A DNA stretch of 64,000 bases, taken from NCBI GenBank assembly GCA_020152595.1, contig JAIGNY010000165.1:144501-208500 (forward strand), written 5' to 3'. This stretch comes from Chiridota heheva. Taxonomy: Eukaryota > Echinodermata > Holothuroidea > Apodida > Chiridotidae. Under the pieces are notes generated by a model. That model was not told the origin of the DNA, did not search any database, and saw only the letters and a program-made list of their open reading frames with translations. The translations under genes and the position numbers were made by a program. Below, piece after piece: positions 45,669-55,569 of this stretch (positions are counted from its first letter, which is position 1; every line of letters begins with the position of its first letter).

Positions 45669-45690
45669 AAAACCTTTTGGTTCTAGTTCT

Positions 45691-46160
45691 TTTACTTTTT
45701 GAGTGTAAGGTTTCTGAGCAGATGGAAATGTTATACCCCATCTCAATGATTACAGGGAAACTATGCTTCCAGTAAATTTAGGAAGAGGGATTAATTTTCA
45801 AAAGAAATACACCAAAATTGTCTTGGATTTGCCTTTATGACATTGTACACTGTGAGGTCACTTTTCAATGCACTCGGACAATATTTGATCAGCTGCTTGA
45901 CTAGATTCTGTGTTAGTACTTTTCTAATGTATCACATGGTTGTAAGTCACACAATCTGAGAAAATGCAATAGAAGGAATGTGCTGGCATATATACTGATT
46001 TCTTTTGTTCTACACAAAGAGGCAGCATTTTAAGCATGAATATTTCTATTTTGTTCCCTTTAATGTCCTCTATCATATGAGATGAACTGAACTTACTATA
46101 CCACTGAACTAATTCCTTTAAAGGTGTTTTTGAAGAAAAAAAATGATCTCGGAATGTTTT
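45691..46160. repeat. unassigned, with a family T end remnant
   Basis: 46005-46130 resembles the T terminus in reverse (TTCTACACAAAGA, TATTTTGTTCCCTTTAATGTC, CACTGAACTAATTCCTTTAA), diverged and truncated. The remainder has no partner. Confidence 0.45.
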
Positions 46161-46164
46161 ATAT

Positions 46165-46635
46165 AGTGCCTAACAAGTACTCGCGTCTAACAAGTACTCT
46201 CACCTAACAAGTGCTCTCGCCTAACAAGTACTCACACCTAACAAGTACTCTACAAGTACTCTCACCTAACAAGTACTCTCGCCTAACAAGTACTCTCTCC
46301 TAACAAGTACTCTCGCCCAACAAGTACTCGTGCCTAACAAGTACTCTTGCCTAACAAGTACTCGTGCTTAACAAGTACTCTCGCCTAACAAGTACTCTCG
46401 CCTAACAAGACTACTCGCCTAACAAATACTCTCGCCTAACAAGTGTGCTTGCCTGCCAAGTACTCTCGCCTGCTAAGTACGCTCGCCCAACAAGTACTTG
46501 CGCCTAACAAATACTCGCGCCTAACAAGTACTCTAGCCTAACAAGAACTACCACCTATCAAATAAGCTCGCCTACCAAGTACTTTTGCCTAGAAAGCGTC
46601 TCGCCTAACAAATACTCACGCCTTACAAGCACTCT
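46165..46635 (+). repeat. 17-bp minisatellite (CTAACAAGTACTCTCGC)
   Basis: Roughly twenty-seven units of 17 bp, regular on the left and decaying to the right (AAATACTC, AAGCGTCTC variants). Several C-T changes at the CG of the unit are consistent with methylated CpG decay. No reading frame of interest. Confidence 0.95.
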
Positions 46636-46639
46636 TGTC

Positions 46640-46960
46640 TGGTTTCTTTTGAAACTTTACTTTTTCTCTCTCCAAATGAAAAAGTCTAAATGAAAAAAGC
46701 AAGCCATCTTTCCTGCTTGCTTGTAGGGCTTATTCTGATTTTATCCACAATTTTCATTGTTACAGTACGTACTGATTTCCAGGTTGTCAGTTGTTAGTAT
46801 ATATTTTCGAAGCCTCCAACCCATCTGTCAAAATTTTTCTTAAGTATGCCAAATGAAGTGATCAAGGTTAATCTGTAAGTCATGCCAGCAGCAAGTTCAT
46901 CTGTTCCTGATGAAGTGTAAAAGGATGATAGCAATTTAGAAAGCTGTGTAGAGAATCAGC
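46640..46960. other. nothing recognised
   Basis: AT-rich spacer. Confidence 0.4.
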
Positions 46961-46964
46961 ATTT

Positions 46965-47330
46965 AAAGGTATATGGACAGGTAGAGGCAACATTATTTAA
47001 ATTGGTGTGAAAACCCTAAGGGCAATTCCGCTGTCAGTAACAGAATTACAGACTGCGGAAGTGCCCCCAGGTAACCGTTGGACCCTTTTAGGGTTAAACA
47101 ACACAAAGAAAGTAAAATATTTCATCAAAATAATTTAAAATTTGACCATTTTACAGCTTTTTAAAGATTTTTGTAAATATGGGCAAATTTTTGTGTTACA
47201 CATGTGATGTATGAATGGGATACAGACTCTAATTTCTTATGTAAATCTTTTGTTTTATTAACCCTTATTCTACCATGTAGTGAAATTATTACTGTCTTGG
47301 GTGTCCCCATCTTTGACTCCGCATCCCAGG
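46965..47330 (+). repeat. interspersed repeat Q, copy 1
   Basis: Shares AGGTAGAGGCAAC-like text, CATTTTACAGCTTTTTAAAG, TTGTGTTACACATGTGATG and CTTATGTAAATC with 57625-57900 in the same orientation. Class unknown. It directly precedes T copy 5. Confidence 0.55.
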
Positions 47331-47384
47331 CACATTTAAAAAAAAGTGCTAGAGTCTGTGTGTACCAGAAAGAGCTTTAATCAA

Positions 47385-48015
47385 TGGATTAGTTCAGTGG
47401 TCAATCAAGTATAAAAGAGGAATTAAATAGAAACAAAATGGTGAAGAAACTACTTCAATATCTTATTCCGTTATAGAGATATTCATGTTTAAAGCTCTGT
47501 CTTATCTGTGTCAAAATGACTGGTTGTCTACAATAGAGGTTGGCACCCTCATCCTCACATTCTTCATGTATTGGAAAGAAAATTTATTTAACTTTTTACT
47601 TTGACTACTTTCCTGACATATCCAACTTGATTTTTAAACCACAAAACTGCCAGAAAAATTACTTTATAATAAAATACATAAAGAATTTTCTTCAGGTGGT
47701 CACAAATACCCTTCATAGATTCAGTTTTACTTCTTTCTTGACATATCCATGGTTTTTGAGCTACAGAATCGCAGGACAAAATATGATAGAATACATAAAG
47801 ACTTTGGGGAATCTGAGGCTATGACATCACAATTAGTCTGATTTCAGTCCTTTCTACACAAATGATACCAAGATTTAAACTTAAATATCTCCTTAACGGA
47901 ATAAGATTTTTGTATGCTTTTTTCGTTATTTTGTTTCTTTTTTCGCTATTTTGTTTCTTTTGAAGTCCTCTTTTATATAAGATATACTTGCTTGACCCCT
48001 AAACTAATCCTTTAA
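47385..48015 (+). mobile_element. family T element, copy 5 (best preserved)
   Basis: Terminal inverted repeats of about 130 bp: the left begins GGATTAGTTCAGTGGTCAAT and continues GAAACAAAATGGTGAAG, CTTATTCCGTTATAGAGATA; the right is its complement, ending GACCCCTAAACTAATCC. The right arm contains a 22-bp internal duplication (TTTTTCGYTATTTTGTTTCT). The central part is non-coding. Confidence 0.8.
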
Positions 48016-48045
48016 TGAAAGGGGAGGGCAAACCAAAATGACACC

Positions 48046-48140
48046 ATATAATAGAGCTGTACTCTCTGATTAAATGACATTATAATAGAGCTGTGCTCCC
48101 TGGTTTAATGACACTTTAATAGAGCTGTGCTCCCTGGTAA
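48046..48140 (+). repeat. tandem unit of about 34 bp, three copies
   Basis: Three imperfect copies of TAATAGAGCTGTGCTCCCTG plus GTTTAATGACACTT. Confidence 0.8.
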
Positions 48141-48344
48141 TAGTGATGCAAATCTTCAACAGCAGCATGCAAAGTGGAACAAAGGTACACAAATATTCCA
48201 GGTGAATGCTGTTTTGTATTGATTGTAATGAGGATGATGCAACTTGTGGGTTGACCTTATTGTATAGATTGTGGTTAAGGACTGAATTAATCATAACCAG
48301 CCATTAGTGAAAACTACTCTTGTTTTGGAAGTGGTTTATTGCTT

Positions 48345-48425
48345 ATGGGCCGCATAAAAAAGGATTTACGCGATTGTCACCCGACCGATGGTAGACCAGT
48401 CGTGGACGGCGCCCGACCCAAAAAT
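48345..48425 (+). repeat. conserved segment K, copy 2
   Basis: GC-rich block TTACGCGATTGTCACCCGAC, GATGGTAGACCAGTCG and GCGCCCGACCCAAAAA, matching the reverse of 30196-30275. It retains several CG dinucleotides, unlike most repeats here. Confidence 0.5.
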
Positions 48426-48509
48426 ATTGCTGTGAATAAAATGCTTTGCTCAAGGAATTCTGATTTGCTGCTGGTAGTAAGTTTTATTGATAAGGATACT
48501 ATAAATAAT

Positions 48510-48965
48510 ATTAAAGGAATATTCTCATGTTTTTTCTATTTTTAACATTTTGAAAGAGTGTACTTTTAGAGCCAATTTGGTAGAAAAATCAGGTTGATAT
48601 CATATTCCGTTCACTTCAGAAGATATGGATTTTTAAAGATAGCCCAATTGCATTTTAAAGTTTTTGTACAGTATGATAAATTCATGTTTGATGATGTCAT
48701 AGAGACAATTCCATTGCAAATGTTGATGTGTTTCTTTGAATGTTAATTGGTTGTTTCTGTATGATTAGAAACAATTTTTCAAAAGTAATTCAAGTAGGGT
48801 ATATTTGGCAATGTATATAAATACCTGACTTTCATTAATTTATTTTTCTAGCAGGTTTTGCTCATAAAAAGGGATGATAGATTTTAATGAAATATATCAA
48901 CTTTGTGGGAGAATGTGTTGCTGTGATGTTATACTGAGCCTTTTGCAAATATGATTAATTAATTT
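48510..48965 (+). mobile_element. family U element, copy 3
   Basis: Starts TTAAAGGAATATTCTCATG, then GCCAATTTGGTAGAAAAATC, TCATATTCCGTTCACTTCAG, TTGATGATGTCATAGAGAC and GTGGGAGAATGTGTTGCTG, paralleling 40430-40830. The right part merges into the tandem array. Confidence 0.7.
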
Positions 48966-49455
48966 TTATAATAATGGGAATATTTCTTTAAAAACATGGG
49001 ATTTTTTTTTTTTTAACATTGGAATATTCCTTAAAAAAATGGGAATATTTCTTCAAAAAACATGGGAACATTTCTTTAAAAACATGGGAATATTCCTTTA
49101 AAAACATGGGAATATTCCTTTAAAAATATGGGAATATTCCTTTAATGCAAATGCACAATATTTGTGTTTTATCTCTACGCTTTGTACTTAAGGGTTTTGT
49201 ATAGCAGGGGAGCTGTTGCTTCTAAAACATGGGAATATTCCTTTAATGCAAATGCACAATATTAGTGTTTTATCTCTACGCTTTGTACTTAAGGGTATTG
49301 TATAGCAGGGAGCTGTTGCTTCTAAAACATGGGAATATTCCTTTAATGCAAATGCACAATATTAGTGTTTTATCTCTACGCTTTGTACCTAAGGGTATTG
49401 TATAGCAGGGAGCTGTTGCTTCTAAAACATGGGAATATTCCTTTAATGCAAATGT
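48966..49455 (+). repeat. two-level tandem array of the U terminus
   Basis: The left part (48966-49145) is a series of about seven units of roughly 22 bp, AAAAACATGGGAATATTCCT. The right part has three full 100-101-bp units: GCAAATGCAC starts at 49147, 49248, 49348 and 49448. Each contains CTCTACGCTTTGTAC, GCAGGGAGCTGTTGCTTC and one GGGAATATTCCTTTAA. A transposon terminus has seeded both a short and a long period repeat. Confidence 0.9.
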
Positions 49456-49478
49456 AACTATAGAATGCGGATAGAATG

Positions 49479-49711
49479 CAGGTTCACTTTCGAAAAATAA
49501 CCCTCGGACTCGCGAACTTTTAAGGTGAATAATGTAATCTTATGATTAGAGGAATCCCATGCAGTATCCTTGGCTATCACCAGCAACGAAGTCGCACGGT
49601 CGCAAGGATTGTACTAAGTTTAATGATGCATATTCATGTACAGTGTATGATAATGGGACCAATGGAGCGTTGGCTGATGGCAGCCAGGTATATACTTCAA
49701 AGTGAACCTGT
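49479..49711. mobile_element. miniature inverted-repeat element J
   Basis: Termini CAGGTTCACTTTCGAAA and TTCAAAGTGAACCTG are inverted repeats around about 200 bp of GC-richer sequence (AGCAACGAAGTCGCACGGTC, GGACCAATGGAGCGTTGG). The 60-codon frame at 49542-49724 lies inside and shows no domain. No clear target duplication. Confidence 0.6.
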
Positions 49712-49957
49712 AATCTGTAGTTGAGTATAAGTAGTCATTTATTGCTAATCAAGACTTTTTCTTATTATCAGGGCTCCCGAGAGCCAATGCGGGGATTTCT
49801 TTACACATCCAAGCAATGTAGTTGATTTCACAGATGTTTAAATTGCTGGAAGATCCAAGATTTCGAAAGGGGGACTCACCATACATTAACAATTTTAAAA
49901 ATTAGCAAAGCAGCCTCATCACCTTCTTTGGCTGCCACTGCCTATTCCTTCAATTAA
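49712..49957. other. spacer, nothing recognised
   Basis: AT-rich spacer ending at the TTAA (49954-49957) that bounds element X copy 3. Confidence 0.4.
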
Positions 49958-50033
49958 TCTCTCCAAGTTAGATGATTGACAGCTTTTCAACCAATCACAG
50001 CAGGAATTTGCTTAGCAACAAAGTCTGTATAAC

Positions 50034-50694
50034 TAGGGATGTACCGGATATCCGGTCCGGCCGGATTATCCGGCCGTTTGGGGAAAAAAATCCGGTTCCG
50101 CCGGATTTTTTTCCAAATCCGCCGGAACGGATTTTTGGCAATTTTAACAATTGAAGATTTACATTATGAGACTGTGGTACATTACAACTATATGAAATAT
50201 AAAACAAACATGAATATCTGGATTTTTCTGTATAGATAATGTATTTTCTTCTTGAAAACACTGAACAAATTGGCGTATGTTACGCGTATGATCATTTAAA
50301 ACGGAATAAAGACATGTAGCTGTTTGAAATCAATAGAAATTTTGAAACAGATTGGGCTGTAACAGATAATAAATAAAACCACACCAGTTGTTAACAATTT
50401 TACAGTTAGAGACATTAATGAAATTTGTAGATAAAAGTACATGTACATATAGGTTGACTGAATTTGTTTTCCACAATTTTTCATTGCTTAGATTCTCCTG
50501 CTATTGAAAAAGAGAAAATGTTTTTTCCCGCACTTATCTAAGCAAACTGTTTTACAAGTAATTCAGGGTACCAAGAAATTTTATAACCAAATGGGGCAAA
50601 AATCTTAAGATTATGAGAATTGTTGGCACTGGATTTTATGCATTTCAACATCAAAAAGTTCGCCGGATCCAAAAATTTGATCCGTACATCCCTA
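50034..50694 (+). mobile_element. hAT-C element (TAGGGATGTACSGAT termini)
   Basis: A 661-bp element with termini TAGGGATGTACCGGATA and its counterpart TTTGATCCGTACATCCCTA, flanked by a perfect 8-bp duplication TGTATAAC (50026-50033, 50695-50702). The left subterminal region is a dense nest of CCGGAT/ATCCGG palindromes (50040-50140). hAT-like by terminus and duplication. No transposase frame. Confidence 0.85.
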
Positions 50695-50883
50695 TGTATA
50701 ACCAAATGGGGCAAAATCTCATGCAGTCAATGCAATATACTGTACTGACTAAGTGAAGACAAAATGGTGAACAAAAATTGCACCTACAGTCCCTCTAATG
50801 GCTTTGTAAATTAGATTCCCGTTACCTAGAACGTTGCTAAAAGATTGCTCTAACAGGAAAAAATAGCTTGTGGCAGGCTATTT

Positions 50884-51123
50884 TTGGGGGACAAATGCAA
50901 ACTTGCTAGCTTGCGCAAACTAAGATTAACTTGTGCAAGCTAGAAAAAAATATTTGTTAAGCTTGCAGAAAGTTTTTGCTAGCTTGCAGAAAGGTATTTG
51001 CTAGCTTGCATTTGTCCCAAATACTAGCTTGCTGCAAGCTTGCCACAAGGTTGCAGCAAGCTTGCGCAAGCTAAAAATTATTAGCTTGTCACAAGCTTGG
51101 GCAACCTAGTTTTTATGTAAGGG
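50884..51123. mobile_element. foldback element F, copy 3
   Basis: Palindromic CTAGCTTGCGCAAACT, AGCTTGCAGAAAG and TTGCGCAAGCTAAAAATTA repeats, ending GTTTTTATGTAAGGG as in copy 1. The left terminus is unclear. It is inserted in element X copy 3. Confidence 0.65.
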
Positions 51124-51268
51124 TGGAGAAGTGCCGTAAATGGATCAAAACTTGCAGCGAGCCACATGAGCATCTAATTGTCAATGCATTGGTCATATAT
51201 GATTGTGGGTTTGGAGGTTTGTTTGCCCCACCTAATTACCATGTAGGTGGGGCTTATTTCTGAACCCA

Positions 51269-52096
51269 GAGACGTCCATTTTCATGGGCACCCCACGACT
51301 TGTTTCAGGTAAACTTTGCCTCAATGGTGCTGTGGTCTGCTAAATTTTCTGCTCCTATTGAAAGTGGGAGGAGGGGGTAAATCAAATATGTTGAGTGCTT
51401 TTGTCACACTAGTTTTAGCCTCGATTGTAGACGGAAATACATGCATTATAAACATTGGGAAAGGAATAGTTGCGTAGACATGAAGCGTGCTATAGCTACA
51501 TTTGTCTAACAAAATAATCCTGCTGAGTTAACAATGCCATAGGATTATGATACTCATACGAGCAGAGGTGTTGAAAGTGGGGAGCAGTGGTTAAAGCTGT
51601 CCCCTTTATGTCTCCTGACACTGGTTTCATTTCGGGGGGGCTAAGATCGATGTAATATTTATTTAAAATAATAATTAACACAAAGAGAGCCTATTGGAAA
51701 ACCATTGCTTTAAAAATTGTTTGGGTGGGAAATGCCCTCAGAACATTTTACCTGCCCGGTTGCATGCTTTCTGCCTGATTGGGAGGTAAAATTAGGGTAT
51801 TATTAACATAAAATTGAAAATGATTGGTTACAAATTTGGTAAAATTACTGGAAATTTTGGTGAAATTTGGCAACATTGCCGAAAATTAAAGAAACTTTTT
51901 CGAAAAGTGAAGAATTTTCCCCTAAATTTCTACAAAAATTTCTCGAAAGTGCAGGAAAGTTACTGAAAATTATTTTAGCAGTCAATTTTGTCCGCTTTAT
52001 AACCGAGAAATTGTGGGGCTATGCAGTGCCTTGCAGTAGTATCAACTGCTTAGGTGGTGTATCTGCAACTACTGTGTGTAGGTTGGTTTTAGACTG
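51269..52096. other. nothing recognised
   Basis: AT-rich. 51840-51970 is a purine-rich low-complexity run of GAAATTTT/GAAAATT words, which accounts for the lysine-rich 88-codon frame at 51867-52133. Confidence 0.45.
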
Positions 52097-52335
52097 GTCT
52101 CATATAAGTTTGCACAGTCTTGCCCCGACGTGAAACCAGAAAGTTTTAACTGTAAAACCAGTTTTTTATATGTATTAAATGTAAACAAGCTTTGAACAAA
52201 AAGTGCATTACAGTAACTATAACTGCAGTGTACTGCACCGTTATATGATAGCTGCTAACGATGTTTGTATCACAGTATTTTCTGTAAATAATGTTGAAAA
52301 TGATAACTTTTAATGTTGTTTGTGTGTAAAGTGAT
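52097..52335 (+). mobile_element. element E, copy 3 (left part)
   Basis: Begins ATAAGTTTGCACAGTCTTGC and follows copy 2 through GTGCATTACAGTAACTATAA and GATAGCTGCTAACGATGTTT to AAATAATGTTGAAAATGATA; the right half is missing. Confidence 0.7.
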
Positions 52336-52345
52336 TCATATACCC

Positions 52346-52445
52346 CATTTGCCTTTCAAATAATGCACCCCCATTTGCCCCTTAAATAATGCCACCCCAT
52401 TTGCCCCTCAAATAATGCCACCCCATTTGCCCCTCAAATAATGCC
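52346..52445 (+). repeat. 27-bp minisatellite
   Basis: About four copies of CCCCATTTGCCCCTCAAATA plus ATGCCAC. Confidence 0.85.
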
Positions 52446-52869
52446 GATTTTACCTTTTTGTCAGTATAAAACGAAAGGCATTAAACAGTTCCCGATGTCC
52501 CAAGGCAATCACGTAAAAAAATGTGAAAAAGACCATGTCGACAGGCCATGGATATGCCCTTATTTGCTCACGATTTCAAATTCATAATTATGATTTCAAT
52601 TTTTCTCTAAATACATCATTTTACGGTGTGATGCTAGCCATCGTATACTTGATCCGTGATCATGCAGTACAGTTGTTGCTGATTTGCATAAACCTACAGC
52701 AGGAAATCAGATCCCACCCACTTAATACTCAACATTTCTTTGAAACATTAACCATGACCAGGCCGTGGCTCATATTTAAAAAAAAAAAAAAAAATAGTTC
52801 AACCAAAAAAAATCCTCATCAATTATGCACACCTCTGTTAATTTTCAAGTTCAATATTTAGTACTTTCT
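52446..52869. other. nothing recognised
   Basis: Unassigned. The 112-codon plus frame at 52523-52861 runs through a poly-A tract (52778-52794) and has no domain. Confidence 0.4.
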
Positions 52870-53150
52870 GCAGTATTAACTTTTTGGTCCTCTTTACCCC
52901 CCCTCCCCTCTCTCTCTACTTTGTTTTTTAAGTCCTCTCCCACCCGCCTGTCTCTACTTCTTTTTTTACCCATGAACCTCCTCTCTTGATCCCAGCTTAT
53001 TTCTGACTTTTAGTTCTCGTATTTCTCTCAATCTCTCCGTTTTCTTTCCTTCCTACCTGTATAATGATCTAACCTCTCAGGCACAATTTGACTCGCGTTG
53101 TCGTGGTGCCTTTAAGCCATCATCAAACAAACAAACAAACATTGATATAA
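52870..53150 (+). mobile_element. LINE 3' end with CAAA tail, copy 2
   Basis: The pyrimidine-rich segment (CTCTCTCTCTACTTTG, CTCCTCTCTTGATCCCAGC) parallels 13760-13850. Then GGCACAATTTGACTCGCG, TTGTCGTGGTGCCTTTAAG and a (CAAA)n tail (53129-53142) close the copy. Confidence 0.7.
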
Positions 53151-53439
53151 GATAAACTTGCTGGACCATTGAAGTAATCCTTTAAAATAAACTGTTATGA
53201 CTGTTAATGTGGTTTTCATTTTACTTGCCATCTGGTGCTAGGTTATGTGTTCAGGATGTAATTAAGCGGTCAAGTTAAGATAAGAAGTTTTCTAGGAAAG
53301 CGCTTGAACTTATGACATAAATTTACAGGTATATGTAAATTGTGTGGGATGCCATTGATGTTTCAATTATTTAAACCTTCTTGAAAATTGTGGTTTGTTG
53401 GTTATTTAATGGTTTTCTATCATTTCCAACCTTATGCAT
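53151..53439. other. spacer with a family T shred
   Basis: ATAAGATAAACTTGCTGGACC and AGTAATCCTTTAA at 53145-53185 match the T terminus. The rest is unassigned. Confidence 0.4.
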
Positions 53440-53720
53440 TCAGACCCCTTGCTTGATTAAGAGAAAAAAGGACAGGGTGCTTGTCTTGTTGGGGGCTCAT
53501 CAATGCGTGTGCGTGAAGGCTGCATCTTTTTGACGTGGAGTCCAGGGTCCCCCTTAAGGCTCAAGCCCCTGGTAAAGAAGCTCTGGGTGGGATATTAGCT
53601 AGAATCATACCTCAGAATGAAACTATTCTGATTGATAAGAACCAGTCATTAGCCAAACAGAACAATTGCTTGCTATGCTATCAATCTGTGTTCTGTATGT
53701 AAGGTATTTCATTTATGAAA
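53440..53720 (+). repeat. interspersed repeat W, copy 2
   Basis: Reverse complement of 9585-9885. Shared text includes CTTAAGGCTCAAGCCCC, GAATCATACCTCAGAATGA, CAAACAGAACAATTGCTT and ATCTGTGTTCTGTATGTAAG. Confidence 0.65.
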
Positions 53721-54210
53721 TTACTTTAGATTTAAGCTAAAAAATGAATTAAAAAAACTATAAAACAGTAACACCATTACATTTTTTCTGATGAGGGGCA
53801 AGGCGGACCCCAGGGCTCGGGGCAGGCCCATGGAGTGGCAAGGCGGTCCTCCCCTGTAAAACAGCAAAATTAAGGGTTTGGCATTGTACTTGATTCTTTG
53901 AATCCCATTTTCCCCCCTAATTTAGAAGGGAAAAAAAAGGATAGACCAATTATATAATTATAGGTGATTAAGAAATCCTATGGAAATAATCTACAGTATA
54001 TTCCATATTTGACGTAGAATTGTGCCATTATTTACTGCCAAACTTCCTTCCTAATAAGCGCCCATGCTCTGTAGTTGTGAAAAGTACTGTTTGAATTGTA
54101 CGAGCACTGTTAAAGAAGTTGGTGGTCGAAGAGTGAAGGCATATGTTTTTGCCAATTTATATAGATTTTAACCAAAAGAATTTGCATCATACGGTCTTGT
54201 TTTTACAGAA
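53721..54210. other. unassigned; relic shared with 59.2 kb
   Basis: TTTGACGTAGAATTG, ATTTACTGCCAAACTTCCTT and CCTAATAAGCGCCCATGCT (54005-54070) have a diverged partner at 59195-59290. Otherwise nothing. Confidence 0.4.
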
Positions 54211-54218
54211 ATATTCAC

Positions 54219-54818
54219 TATTGCTGTCATCACATGGCCCTATAACGTATTGATTATCGTGGAGAAAAATATCGCGATATATTGGTATATTGTGATATCT
54301 TTCAAGAAAACTGACTCACGACACAAATTGTTAATATCACCAATATTATATGATCATGGAGTTACAATTTACTCCATGATATGATGAACGCAAGAAAAAA
54401 TGATCTGCAGATCTAGCAGACATGATTGCGTGACTATTACGTTCATCATGCATCACACACATTTTGATAATTCAGCCAACGTGACCATGAATCATGGAAG
54501 TGAAATCCCGAGTGGCACATTCTGGACCAAGTTTTCGTTCTTTTTGCCAACTTACATCGGCGTGTGCCAGTGTGTGGTGACGGAGCACAATTTTTATTTA
54601 CTTGTTTTTATGTTTCGTGATTATTTTGCACGTTTTTAATGGCCTAAAATTGACTTTTAGATTTAGTACCGTAACGTTAGAAATGTAACGTACGAAGTAG
54701 CTTAGCCTAGTTGCGCGAAAATTTCTTAATTGAGTATTACTTTTTGGTATCGTGATATGTCACGGAGGCACATTTCATGTCGTGAGATTGCGATAATCGA
54801 TATGTCATGACAGCACTA
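54219..54818 (-). mobile_element. hAT-B non-autonomous element, copy 4
   Basis: A 600-bp copy in the opposite orientation, from TATTGCTGTCAT to TCATGACAGCACTA, flanked by ATATTCAC (54211-54218) and GTATTCAC (54819-54826), a 7/8 duplication. The plus frame 54400-54639 is the counterpart of the minus frame in copies 1 and 3. Confidence 0.8.
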
Positions 54819-54826
54819 GTATTCAC

Positions 54827-55204
54827 CCATGTTATGCAAGTGAACAAATTCCAAAAAGTCAGTGGGAAAACATGTACAAATTTCAGAGTACTCGGCTTGG
54901 GATTTAGTAATGTTTATGATATTCTGTGCCACTGGGTGCAGAAAGGTATTTGATTTATCATGAGACTCAAGTTTAATACATTCTCACTTTTAGACTGCCA
55001 GCTCCTTTAATATATAAGGGAACTGCATGGTTTTAGTCCTACAATAACTACCAGAAACTCATCTGATTGTCGGCCCAAAATTAAGCAATTATTGGTGTTG
55101 GGGGATATGTTATCAGCCACAAAAATGTTGTGTGAATGCTTAGTAGAGAGCATGGGTGCTCTACTAAGTATGTTAACCATGTCATTAAAACAGCAAAAGT
55201 GTAG
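54827..55204. other. no gene; perfect short hairpin
   Basis: CTTAGTAGAG and CTCTACTAAG (55136-55167) form a perfect 10-bp stem with a 10-base loop. Nothing else was recognised. Confidence 0.5.
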
Positions 55205-55269
55205 AATAGATAGCTCAGTTGGCAGAGCACACAATGCTAGAAGTCCTGGGTTCAAGGCTCGGTCAGGTC
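55205..55269 (+). tRNA. tRNA-like head (SINE or tRNA relic)
   Basis: A box TAGCTCAGTTGGCAGAGCA and B box GGGTTCAAGGCTC are spaced about 28 bp apart, as in a compact tRNA or tRNA-derived SINE. Acceptor-stem pairing is poor, so a SINE head or pseudogene is likelier than a functional gene. No body shared with S1 or S2 follows. Confidence 0.5.
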
Positions 55270-55569
55270 TTACTATATTTTCCACAGCTTTCAGGGGTCG
55301 AATTTAAAAACAATTTTCTCCATTGTTCCACAAAACTGTACTTTCTTAAAAAACACTGTTCTGGATCAAATTTACTGTTGCAACATTTTTGTCAATAAAA
55401 GCAAATTTCTTGCTTTAAATTGGACTTAATATACACCTGTTTTGTCATAATATAGCTGTAAGAGAAACAAGAAATAAATGATAGTCATAAGGCTGCTGTG
55501 CACATGTCAAAATTTTAAACTAAGTAAGGCTGTAACACCTACTGTATCGTATGTACAGGGTAAATAATG
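55270..55569. other. nothing recognised
   Basis: AT-rich spacer. Confidence 0.4.

Larger units (their letters stand above)
44655..45690 (+). mobile_element. hAT-A large fragment
   Basis: About 1 kb following hAT-A: GTAGATGTGCCCTATTGTTT, TGCATATTAATGAGTAGG, GTTATCAACAGATGTCATTA, GGCGGGCTCACTG, CATGGAGGGTGTGGCTTATG. It is interrupted by a 56-bp LINE insertion (44883-44938) and carries an expanded GGAACCACGCATC array at 45585-45668, where the complete copy has a single GCATCGGAACCAC. Confidence 0.75.
49958..51268 (+). mobile_element. element X, copy 3, with two elements nested inside
   Basis: Left end TCTCCAAGTTAGATGATTGA after TTAA; right end ACCATGTAGGTGGGGCTTAT. The X sequence resumes after the hAT-C insertion at 50695 (TAACCAAATGGGGCAAAATC) and again after foldback copy 3 at 51124 (GGAGAAGTGCCGTAAATGG). 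Removing both inserts restores an X copy similar in length to copy 2. Confidence 0.65.

Noticed and set aside
45446-45670. Cys/Arg-rich repetitive minus-strand peptide
   Set aside because: Direct consequence of a 13-bp minisatellite; no other coding evidence.
46165-46635. CRISPR-like or coding repeat
   Set aside because: 17-bp direct tandem units with no spacers; frames contain stops.
51867-52133. Lys/Glu/Phe-rich 88-codon frame
   Set aside because: Derived from a GAAATTTT low-complexity run continuing into element E.
52523-52861. 112-codon plus frame
   Set aside because: Runs through a poly-A tract giving a lysine run; no domain or splice signals.
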